A stretch of DNA of 64,000 nucleotides from NCBI RefSeq assembly GCF_024347215.1, contig NZ_AP025282.1, positions 4,898,001 to 4,962,000 on the forward strand, written 5' to 3'. The translations under genes were made by a program, and so were the position numbers. Every line of letters starts with the position of its first letter. Position 1 is the stretch's first letter. Below, one piece after another: positions 42,989-50,912 of the stretch. Under the pieces are notes generated by a model. That model saw only the letters and a program-made list of their open reading frames with translations, made no database searches and was not told the origin of the DNA. The stretch is from Aliamphritea ceti (GTDB lineage: Bacteria; Pseudomonadota; Gammaproteobacteria; Pseudomonadales; Balneatricaceae).

Positions 42989-45136
42989 ATGACTTCACTT
43001 GCTCAATACCTTGCTACCGATCTGAATATCCGGGCCGCCCAGGCCGAAGCCGTTATCCGTCTGCTGGATGAAGGCGCCACCGTTCCCTTCATTGCCCGTT
43101 ATCGTAAAGAAGCTACACAGGGGCTGGATGACACACAATTGCGCCAACTGGCTAAACGGCTGGAACAACGCCGGGATCTTAACGCCCGCCGCGAGACTAT
43201 TTTGCAAAGTATTCGTCAGCAGGAAAAGTTGACTCCACAATTACAGGAAGCCCTGGAAGCAGCCGACAGCAAATCCCGCTTAGAAGATCTGTATCTGCCA
43301 TATAAACCGAAAAGACAAAACAAAGCAGAACAGGCCCGGGCAGCTGGACTGCAACCCTTAGCAGACACGCTTAGCCGCCAGCAGGGTACGCCGGAAAAAC
43401 TCGCGACCCGATATCTGAATCCGTCCAAAGACGTCAACAGTAGCGAAGATGCACTGGAAGGCGCCCGCCAGATTCTCACCGAACAGATTGCCGAACATGC
43501 TGACCTGCAAAGCCAGCTGCGGCAATGGTTATGGAACCGTGGCGAGCTAAGCAGCAAGGTGATTAAAGATAAACAGCAGGAAGGTGCTAAGTTTTCCGAC
43601 TATTTCGACTTTAGCCAGACCATCAGTAAATTACCGTCACACCGGGCACTGGCGATTCTCCGTGCCCAGCAAGCGGGCATCGTCCGTTATAAGCTGCGCC
43701 CAACTGAAGCCGATGCACAGCGTCCAGCAGAATTGATCAGCAAATTCATGCGCTGGCACTGCGATAACAGCCCGGCCGGACGCTGGCTGGCGGCATGCAT
43801 TCAACAGGCATGGCAGAAGAAACTATTGCCATCACTTGAAAATCAGCTGATCAAACAGCTTAAACAAGACGCCGATGCAGAAGCTATCAGCGTATTCAGC
43901 CGTAACCTGAAAGACCTGCTCCTCGCGGCACCGGCAGGTTTACAGGCAACACTGGGGCTGGATCCGGGATTACGTACCGGCGTTAAAGTCGCCGTGCTGG
44001 ATAACACCGGTAAAGTTCTCAAACACGCGACTATTTACCCCCACGCACCACAGAAAAAATGGTCAGAATCCGAAGCCACACTGGCCCAGTTGTGCCAAAA
44101 ATATGCTGTCAACCTGATAGCCATAGGCAACGGCACGGCCTCCCGGGAAACCGAACAACTGGTCAAAGAGTTGCTGCAACGTAATCCGGACATTCAGGCA
44201 ATTCCTGTCATCGTCAGTGAAGCCGGTGCATCGGTCTATTCCGCATCCGAGCTGGCAAGCCAGGAATTACCTGAACTGGATGTATCTATCCGCGGTGCAG
44301 TTTCCATCGCCCGTCGCTTACAGGACCCGCTGGCCGAATTGGTAAAGATCGAACCTAAAGCCATTGGCGTCGGCCAGTACCAGCATGATGTCGACCAGAA
44401 CGCCCTGATTCAGTCACTGGAAGACACCGTGGAAGATTGTGTTAACCATGTAGGGGTTGATCTGAATACGGCTTCCGCCCAGCTGCTCAGTCAAGTGGCT
44501 GGCCTTAACATGACAACCGCACAAAACATCGTCGCTTATCGCGATCAGAACGGTATTTTCACTAGCCGTCAGCAACTCTTAAAAGTGCCCCGTTTAGGGC
44601 CAAAGGCTTATCAGCAGTGTGCCGGATTTCTGAAAATCAGCGCGGCGAAAAACCCGCTAGACAGCTCTGCTGTGCATCCGGAGGCATATACGGTTGTCGA
44701 GCGCATCGCCAAAGCCCAGCGCTGTAAAGTCAGTGAACTGATCGGCCAGCAACAGCGACTGCAACAATTACACTTAGAAGATTACTGTGATACTCAGTTC
44801 GGCCTCTACACCTTAAAAGACATCATTCGGGAACTGGAAAAGCCCGGCCGTGATCCACGCCCTGAGTTTCGCACCGCCAGTTTTCAGGAAGGTGTCGAAA
44901 CTCTGGCAGACCTGCATCCGGGTATGCAGCTGGAAGGCAGCGTGACCAATGTGACTAACTTCGGTGCCTTTGTGGATATAGGTGTACATCAGGATGGTCT
45001 GGTACATATCTCCCAGCTAGCCGACCGCTTTGTTAAAGACCCGCATAACATTGTCAAAACCGGTGACATTGTAAAAGTACGTGTCATGGAAGTAGATCCG
45101 CAACGCAAACGTATCTCTTTAACCATGAAGGCTTAA
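42989..45136 (+). CDS. tex: Tex-family transcription accessory protein
   Basis: A 715-residue Tex protein. It has an N-terminal helical domain, a YqgF/RNase H-like domain (about 325-450, LGLDPGLRTGVKVAVLDNTG), helix-hairpin-helix repeats (about 495-560, LNTASAQLLSQVAGL) and a C-terminal S1 RNA-binding domain (about 645-713, LEGSVTNVTNFGAFVDIGVH). Tex binds nucleic acids and interacts with transcription. It ends exactly after the S1 domain, lacking the 50-70-residue basic tail of many orthologs. Monocistronic. Confidence 0.95.
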   Translation: MTSLAQYLATDLNIRAAQAEAVIRLLDEGATVPFIARYRKEATQGLDDTQLRQLAKRLEQRRDLNARRETILQSIRQQEKLTPQLQEALEAADSKSRLEDLYLPYKPKRQNKAEQARAAGLQPLADTLSRQQGTPEKLATRYLNPSKDVNSSEDALEGARQILTEQIAEHADLQSQLRQWLWNRGELSSKVIKDKQQEGAKFSDYFDFSQTISKLPSHRALAILRAQQAGIVRYKLRPTEADAQRPAELISKFMRWHCDNSPAGRWLAACIQQAWQKKLLPSLENQLIKQLKQDADAEAISVFSRNLKDLLLAAPAGLQATLGLDPGLRTGVKVAVLDNTGKVLKHATIYPHAPQKKWSESEATLAQLCQKYAVNLIAIGNGTASRETEQLVKELLQRNPDIQAIPVIVSEAGASVYSASELASQELPELDVSIRGAVSIARRLQDPLAELVKIEPKAIGVGQYQHDVDQNALIQSLEDTVEDCVNHVGVDLNTASAQLLSQVAGLNMTTAQNIVAYRDQNGIFTSRQQLLKVPRLGPKAYQQCAGFLKISAAKNPLDSSAVHPEAYTVVERIAKAQRCKVSELIGQQQRLQQLHLEDYCDTQFGLYTLKDIIRELEKPGRDPRPEFRTASFQEGVETLADLHPGMQLEGSVTNVTNFGAFVDIGVHQDGLVHISQLADRFVKDPHNIVKTGDIVKVRVMEVDPQRKRISLTMKA

Positions 45137-45307
45137 GCATATAAGTAATGTGAAACAGCCCGGAATGTCGGAATTTTGGTAGAAGCGGCGTTATTCGTCG
45201 CATAGAGTCAATTTTGAAAGCAACAAACTTGCTCTGAAACTGTATTATGTTGCTTTATCAGTAGGCTATAATGCCCGTTCTTTTTTACCTGCGAAGGAAG
45301 CTGTATT

Positions 45308-46873
45308 TTGTCTGCGGCACTGGAAAAAAATCTGCAACGCCTGGCCGAGAGTGGCCTGTCATCAAGTCTGAAAGGCATGCTTCACGGCATCGAGAAAGAA
45401 GGCTTACGGGTCGACGCTGAAGGTATTATCAGCCAGACAGATCACCCGGCGTCACTGGGTTCTACGCTGACCCATAGCCATATCACGACCGATTATTCTG
45501 AAGCCCTGATGGAATTCATCACGCCGGTGTTCAATGAATCCGCGGATGCTCTTCAGTTCCTGCAGGACCTGCACCACTTCAGTTTCCAGAAGCTCAACAG
45601 TGAAGAACTCTGGGCTTCAAGCATGCCGTGCCGCATTGATGGCGACGCCATGATACCTATTGCCCGTTACGGCAGCTCCAACGTCGGTCAGATGAAATAC
45701 ACCTACCGGGTTGGCCTGGAACACCGTTACGGCAAAATGATGCAGGCCATCGCCGGCATTCATTACAACTTTTCATTGCCTGACGGCCTGTGGGAAAACC
45801 TGCAAAAGCTTCAGGATAACAACGACAGCCTGCAGAAATTCCGCTCAGACAGCTACTTCGCACTGATTCGCAATTTCCGCCGTTACTCATGGTTGCTGTT
45901 GTACCTGTTCGGTGCATCACCGGCACTGGCTGCCAGCTTCATGGCCGGCCGGGAACATGATCTGGAAAGCTGGGACGAAGATACCTTGTATCGCCCGTAC
46001 GCAACTTCTTTGCGCATGAGTGATCTGGGCTATTCCAACAAAGCCCAGGCCGATCTGAATATCTGCTTTAACCATCTGGATACTTATACCCGTTCACTGC
46101 AAAAGGCGATCAACACGCCTTATGCAACCTATGCGGAAATGGGCATTAAAGTAGATGGTCAGTACAAACAGCTGAACAGCAATATTCTGCAGATAGAAAA
46201 CGAATACTACAGCGACATCCGGCCAAAACGGGTTGCACAGAGCGGTGAAAAACCGATAAATGCCCTGCAGGAACGCGGCGTTGAATACATTGAAGTGCGC
46301 AACACGGATATCAACCCGTTAATGCCACTGGGTATCGACCAGTCACAGTCTGATTTCCTTGATGCTTTCCTGGTCACTTGCCTGTTATCCAATCCGGCAG
46401 AGATAAGTGAGTCGGAATGTACACGCATTGGCGAGAACAACGATCTGACTGTAAACCGGGGACGCGAACCCGGCCTGACGCTGAATAATAACGGTACGCA
46501 AATGACCGTTGCCCAGTGGGGTAATGACATCATTGCCGATATCAGCAAGACTGCTGCCATGCTAGACAATGTTTATGGCTCTGAACGTTTCAGCAGTGCA
46601 GTTAACCAGCAGCAGGAAAAACTGGATAACCCTGCACTGACACCTTCCGCGCAAGTGCTTGAAGGTATGAAGCACAGCGGTCAGGGATATGAAGCCTTTG
46701 CTTTGGCGAAAAGTCGCGAACACCGCGAAGCCATCAGCCAGTTACCAATCAGCGCTGAGCAACAGGCGTATCTGGAAAAACTCAGCAGTGAATCGCTACA
46801 AGAACAAAAAGAGATCGAGCTGGCCGACAATGTCGACTTCGATCAGTATCTGGCCGATTACATGGCTAAATAA
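45308..46873 (+). CDS. gshA: Glutamate-cysteine ligase GshA
   Basis: A 521-residue enzyme of the proteobacterial GshA family, joining glutamate and cysteine as the first step of glutathione synthesis. Key motifs are GIEKEGLRVDAEG, DYSEALMEFITPVF, YRVGLEHRYGKMMQ, AGIHYNFSLPDGLW and the YIEVRNTDINPLMPLG region. The start is a TTG at 45308 with AAGGAAG 7 bases upstream; there is no alternative ATG near the conserved N-terminus. E. coli gshA also uses TTG, so the weak start may be a conserved way to limit expression. Confidence 0.95.
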   Translation: MSAALEKNLQRLAESGLSSSLKGMLHGIEKEGLRVDAEGIISQTDHPASLGSTLTHSHITTDYSEALMEFITPVFNESADALQFLQDLHHFSFQKLNSEELWASSMPCRIDGDAMIPIARYGSSNVGQMKYTYRVGLEHRYGKMMQAIAGIHYNFSLPDGLWENLQKLQDNNDSLQKFRSDSYFALIRNFRRYSWLLLYLFGASPALAASFMAGREHDLESWDEDTLYRPYATSLRMSDLGYSNKAQADLNICFNHLDTYTRSLQKAINTPYATYAEMGIKVDGQYKQLNSNILQIENEYYSDIRPKRVAQSGEKPINALQERGVEYIEVRNTDINPLMPLGIDQSQSDFLDAFLVTCLLSNPAEISESECTRIGENNDLTVNRGREPGLTLNNNGTQMTVAQWGNDIIADISKTAAMLDNVYGSERFSSAVNQQQEKLDNPALTPSAQVLEGMKHSGQGYEAFALAKSREHREAISQLPISAEQQAYLEKLSSESLQEQKEIELADNVDFDQYLADYMAK

Positions 46874-46890
46874 ATACCGTTCTGAAAATA

Positions 46891-46917
46891 AAAAGCCGCT
46901 GTTATCAGCGGCTTTTT
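46891..46917 (+). terminator. Terminator of gshA
   Basis: AAAAGCCGCTG (46891-46901) pairs with CAGCGGCTTTT (46906-46916), followed by T. It lies 18 bases after the gshA stop. Confidence 0.95.
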
Positions 46918-46947
46918 TATATCCCGGAAACATCAGCAGGAAAGATT

Positions 46948-47254
46948 ATGTTCATTGTATCGATCAGTTATCAGTGCCCGCTCAGCGATATCGAATCTCA
47001 TCTGGAAGAGCATGTCGCCTTTCTTGATCGCTGCTTTTCTTGACAACTTTTTTGCCAGCGGTACCTTTTTAGCATCCGGCCCAAAACAGCCCCGCACCGG
47101 CGGTATCATTCTGGCAACGGCCCCAAGTCTGCCTGCATTGAAAGCCATTCTTGAAGAAGATCCGTTTAAGCGTGAACAACTGGCACACTACGAAATCACT
47201 GAATTCATTCCCAACAAGGCAGCTGTAGGCTTGGAGCATTTGCTCGCAGTCTGA
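46948..47254 (+). pseudogene. YciI-family protein gene broken by a 16-base frameshifting insertion
   Basis: The ATG at 46948 (GGAAAG upstream) opens MFIVSISYQCPLSDIESHLE and reaches a TGA at 47041-47043. The rest of the protein continues in the next frame to 47254 (SGPKQPRTGGIILATAPSLP, then EDPFKREQLAHYEITEFIP). The octamer TTTCTTGA occurs at 47020-47027 and again at 47036-47043. Removing the 16 bases between the repeat ends restores HVAFLDNFFASGTFLASGP, the normal spacing for this family. So the intact gene would encode about 97 residues of a YciI-like dimeric alpha-beta protein. It is probably a recent pseudogene, unless the duplication is an assembly error. Confidence 0.88.
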
Positions 47255-47277
47255 AATATATATTCTGAGCTGTATCT

Positions 47278-47568
47278 TTAAAACCAACGCCCCAGTCGCA
47301 TAATTTTTCGCCAACAAAACCCCATCAGTCCCGGAAATAATCGCGGAAAACATACGCCAACAAAAATTAAAGCGCATAACAGAATCCAAAAGCCATCCGT
47401 GCTGATATAGAGCATCTCCTGAGCTCCGTCTTCATCATGATTATCCCAGGCCCATCTTCCATTCAGCCCGAACCACAACAAGACTGCAGTTGGCGCCGCA
47501 AACGCAACACTGACAAACAGATTCATCATAAAGCTAATGATCGGCCCCTCTTCTTTTTCCCTGGCCAT
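47278..47568 (-). CDS. Small inner-membrane protein, unknown function
   Basis: A 96-residue protein with two membrane segments (about 10-33 and 58-80), a charged DNHDEDGAQEML stretch between them, and a short basic C-terminus. A strong AGGAGAAGG lies 4-5 bases before the ATG, which supports translation. I do not recognise a family. It lies alone between the broken yciI gene and a LysR gene, 52 bases from the latter's stop. Confidence 0.65.
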   Translation of the reverse strand: MAREKEEGPIISFMMNLFVSVAFAAPTAVLLWFGLNGRWAWDNHDEDGAQEMLYISTDGFWILLCALIFVGVCFPRLFPGLMGFCWRKIMRLGRWF

Positions 47569-47620
47569 ACCCTTCTCCTGTTTTGTATAACCTGATCCCG
47601 CGCATTCAGCTAAACCTGAT

Positions 47621-48496
47621 TTAGCTAACTTCTTCTAATAACCAGTCCTTAAAGACTTTCGCTGCCTTACTTAGCGGACTGTCCTGCCGGTGCGTCAGGT
47701 AATAACTTTCGGTACTGCCTACATAATCATTCAACGGCGCAACTAACTGTCCGGCTGCTACCTGTGGCGCAACTATTTCATCATAGCTCAGACAAATACC
47801 GCAGTTAGCCACCGCCATCGCAACTGTTGTCGCCGCACTGTCCATCTTATGCATCAACAACGGCGTATCATGCTGCAACCCCTGCTGTGCCAGCCAGGCA
47901 TGCCAGTTCTGCTGATTACCGATCACATTCAATAGCGGCCATTTGAGCACGTCAGCTGTCTGCTCAATCTCAGCGGCCATCTGAGGGCTGCAATACGGCC
48001 GCAGCTTAGGCGCAATCAACCGGGTAAAGTCCAACTCAGGCCAGTCTCCGGTACCGTGTCGCAACGACAGCTCAGCGGTGCCGGCAGTGAATTCACTGTC
48101 CCAGTTAGCATTAATGATCCGCAGGCCCAGCCCGGGAAATTGCGAAGTGAATTTGGCTAACCGGGGCGCCAGCCAGAGAATGCCAAAAGCAGTGTTCACT
48201 TCAATTGTTACTTCACCGTCCTTCAGTGGTGAAAAAATGTCCGAAGTACCGCGTTGCAGCTCCTGTAATGCGCCCTGCACTACAGGTAAATAGGCCCGTC
48301 CCCGTTTAGTAAGGCTGATTTGCCGTGGCATTCGGTTAAACAGAGGCTCACCGAGATTATCTTCCAGTAAACGGATTTGCTGACTGACCGCCGACTGGGT
48401 CATATTCAGTTCCCGGGCAGCCACGGTAAAATTCAGTTCTCTGGCAGCGACCTCAAAAGTGCGCAGCCAGTTTAATGGAGGTAGTTTAACCGGCAT
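47621..48496 (-). CDS. LysR-family regulator (GcvA-like)
   Basis: A 291-residue LysR regulator. The winged helix-turn-helix (about 6-65) has LPPLNWLRTFEVAARELNFTVAA and the recognition helix LNMTQSAVSQQIRLLEDNLG, the GcvA subgroup pattern. The substrate-binding domain spans about 92-288. It diverges from the gamma-butyrobetaine-hydroxylase-like gene with 230 bases between the starts, and by the usual LysR logic it probably regulates that gene. The inducer is unknown. Confidence 0.87.
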   Translation of the reverse strand: MPVKLPPLNWLRTFEVAARELNFTVAARELNMTQSAVSQQIRLLEDNLGEPLFNRMPRQISLTKRGRAYLPVVQGALQELQRGTSDIFSPLKDGEVTIEVNTAFGILWLAPRLAKFTSQFPGLGLRIINANWDSEFTAGTAELSLRHGTGDWPELDFTRLIAPKLRPYCSPQMAAEIEQTADVLKWPLLNVIGNQQNWHAWLAQQGLQHDTPLLMHKMDSAATTVAMAVANCGICLSYDEIVAPQVAAGQLVAPLNDYVGSTESYYLTHRQDSPLSKAAKVFKDWLLEEVS

Positions 48497-48726
48497 ATTT
48501 TTCTCAGTACCAAACCCTGTTAAAGCGTTGTATCACGCCATCTTCAACTGCTTACTATCAATTGCTTAAGAGTACCATTAGCTGTGCTTATGGTGACCCC
48601 CCATATTCATCGTTTGTCGTTTTTTTGCAGCCCATTATCATTTACAGCCTGTCGCTCACAATGCACATACCAGACGTATTTGGGCCAGTTTTCGGAATGC
48701 ATAACAATTATTACGGGCACACATAT

Positions 48727-49881
48727 ATGTTAGACGGTACACCAACAGACGGCCGGGCAACCGACACTCAGATCACTTCAATCACCCAACAGGAACGCAG
48801 CCTGCAGATTGAATGGAACGACGGCAAGCACGCCAGCTTTCACTTTCTCTGGTTACGCGACAACTGCCCAAGTGGTTTTCACACCGATACTCAGGAACGT
48901 ATCTTTGATCAGCTATCCGTCAGTGCCGACATTCACCCACTGAGCATCTATCATGATGCTGAGTCCCTGCATATCGACTGGTCTGAAGGTGAGCAGCGCA
49001 GTGTATTTTGCCATCAGTGGCTGCGCGACCATGCATACTCCGGCAACCTGCGTCAGCGTCAGAGCTCTACCTATCAGAGCTGGAACAGCAGCTTTATCAA
49101 CAGTATTCCTGAAGCAGACAACAACGACGTTATGCAGGATGACAAAGCACTGTTCGACTGGATGACTGCACTCGACCGCGACGGCCTGGCAATTATTCGT
49201 AACATGCCGATTACTGATGAAGCAGTAGTCGATATTGCACAGCGCATTGACTACCTGCGCCGGACCAACTTTGGCGTTACCTTCAACGTAATCTCTGTAC
49301 CTAACCCGATCAACCTGGCTTACACTTCGATCGCCTTACCTCTGCATACCGATCTGGCGAATCAGGAAGTGCCTCCTGGTTACCAGTTCCTGCACTGCCT
49401 GGCGAACGACAGTGAAGGCGGCGCTTCAGTATTTGTTGATGGCCTACGGGTGTTGGAAGACCTGCGCGGTGAATGCCCTGAAGATTTCCAGCTATTAGCA
49501 AAATACGCGATTCCGTTCCGCTTCCATGACAACGAACACGATATCCGCCAGCATCATCCGGTGATCAACCTGAACACCTTTGGCGAAATTGTAGAAATCA
49601 AATACAACGCCCATCTGGCAGATATTTTCGATCTGCCGGAAGAAATTATGCATGAGTACTATCTGGCCTACCGTAACCTGATGGGCCGCCTGCGTGACCC
49701 ACGCTACACCATCAAACTGATGCTGCAGGGTGGCGACATGGTGGTGTTCGATAACCGTCGAGTTATGCACGGTCGGGATAAATTTGACCCGAGCACAGGT
49801 ACCCGTCATTTACGCGGCTGCTATGTGGACCGGTCAGAATTCCAGAGCCGTCTGCGGGTGCTCGGGCAACAGTTCACCTGA
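48727..49881 (+). CDS. Gamma-butyrobetaine hydroxylase-family Fe(II)/2-oxoglutarate dioxygenase
   Basis: A 384-residue enzyme. The N-terminal domain has FLWLRDNCPSGFHTDTQERI. The catalytic TauD-like domain has the iron ligands His-x-Asp in LPLHTDLANQEVPPGYQFLHC (about 207-209) and the distal His in VFDNRRVMHGRDKFDP. The family makes L-carnitine from gamma-butyrobetaine or hydroxylates related trimethylammonium compounds such as 2-trimethylaminoethylphosphonate. The CxxC-type zinc site of BBOX1 is absent here (only one Cys after LRDN). The frame is open from 48562; the ATG at 48727 gives the family length but has a weak ribosome-binding site, so 48697 is possible. Confidence 0.87.
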   Translation: MLDGTPTDGRATDTQITSITQQERSLQIEWNDGKHASFHFLWLRDNCPSGFHTDTQERIFDQLSVSADIHPLSIYHDAESLHIDWSEGEQRSVFCHQWLRDHAYSGNLRQRQSSTYQSWNSSFINSIPEADNNDVMQDDKALFDWMTALDRDGLAIIRNMPITDEAVVDIAQRIDYLRRTNFGVTFNVISVPNPINLAYTSIALPLHTDLANQEVPPGYQFLHCLANDSEGGASVFVDGLRVLEDLRGECPEDFQLLAKYAIPFRFHDNEHDIRQHHPVINLNTFGEIVEIKYNAHLADIFDLPEEIMHEYYLAYRNLMGRLRDPRYTIKLMLQGGDMVVFDNRRVMHGRDKFDPSTGTRHLRGCYVDRSEFQSRLRVLGQQFT

Positions 49882-49904
49882 TTCAACGCCCTGCATCAAA
49901 ATTA

Positions 49905-49938
49905 CGCCGGTACAGTAACACTCTGTACCGGCGCTTTT
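49905..49938 (+). terminator. Terminator after the dioxygenase gene
   Basis: CGCCGGTACAG (49905-49915) pairs with CTGTACCGGCG (49923-49933), followed by CTTTTA. A good stem with a short T-run. Confidence 0.88.
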
Positions 49939-50091
49939 ATATCTTCCCTTCGTAGTCGCTTACACCGACACCTTGCCTGGCTAATTCAGCCACACTGAAA
50001 CACAAATAATTCCCTGTTTAGATAATTCTGCGGTAACCTAACGCCGCAACAATGGTCATACCTGCATATCTGAATCATTCAAGGAATCGTT

Positions 50092-50775
50092 ATGTTCACC
50101 CGATACACATCCGCCTCCATATTAGGTTGTATGGCAGTGTTACTGAGCGCCTGTAGCAGCCAGCCGGAAATCAGCAATACACCACAGGCTCTGGACGGCA
50201 GCTGTGACTACGATCGCCGGGAACTGCTGGCAAAACTGCCCGCTCTGGCAATTGAAGTAAACGGTGAAACAGAACTTGAAGGCGCTAATGGCGAATACTT
50301 CAGCGTACCGGCTGAGCGTTTAAAGGCCTTCCCGAAAGCCCGCTATTTCCAGCTGGATATCAGCACCCGAATCGGCGGAAATTGCCAACCTACAGTGCTG
50401 CACAGCATCGCACCGCTGAGCATCGATAATCTGGACATTACACCGAACGACGGCCGTCTGTATCAGAGCAGCTCTGTACTAAAAGCAGTAAAAGCCTGCC
50501 TCGGTGAATACTCCATCAGTTTCTGTCAGGAAAACGGCCTGACCGAAGCACTGGATCTGGACCAGGCCAGTTTGCTGCGTCAAAGCCAGCCAAGACTGCT
50601 GCGCCAGTGCTCCGTAGATACACTGACAGCCCTGCAATCAAAACTGGTAACCAATAGCAGTGATGCTGGCTACCTGATCTGCTCACCAGGCCTGGACAGC
50701 GATGAAATAGCCATTCAGATCAAAGCCTCCGCCGGCGCTTCAGGCAAGGTATTCAGAGCCTTCGAGCCCCGCTGA
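50092..50775 (+). CDS. Lipoprotein of unknown function
   Basis: A 227-residue protein with a lipoprotein signal (ILGCMAVLLSACSS, lipidated Cys near 21). The mature part has six Cys residues (for example GSCDYDRREL, IGGNCQPTVL, KACLGEYSISFCQ, LRQCSVDTL), suggesting disulphides in the periplasm. I recognise no domain. It has an AAGGA upstream and appears monocistronic, between the dioxygenase terminator and the MFS gene. Confidence 0.75.
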   Translation: MFTRYTSASILGCMAVLLSACSSQPEISNTPQALDGSCDYDRRELLAKLPALAIEVNGETELEGANGEYFSVPAERLKAFPKARYFQLDISTRIGGNCQPTVLHSIAPLSIDNLDITPNDGRLYQSSSVLKAVKACLGEYSISFCQENGLTEALDLDQASLLRQSQPRLLRQCSVDTLTALQSKLVTNSSDAGYLICSPGLDSDEIAIQIKASAGASGKVFRAFEPR

Positions 50776-50912
50776 TAACAGCCTCTTCAAATTACATCGG
50801 TTTTTCTGCGGCCAGCCATCGAATTATTTGATAGCTGGCCAGTCGGATTTAATTGACAGAACAAAAGCTTAGGGCATAAAGTCGCGGAAAACGCCCTAAG
50901 GAACCACACTCT

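Noticed and set aside
48562..48726. N-terminal extension of the dioxygenase
   Set aside because: The 55 extra residues are hydrophobic and unlike the family, and no ribosome-binding site precedes the 48562 start.
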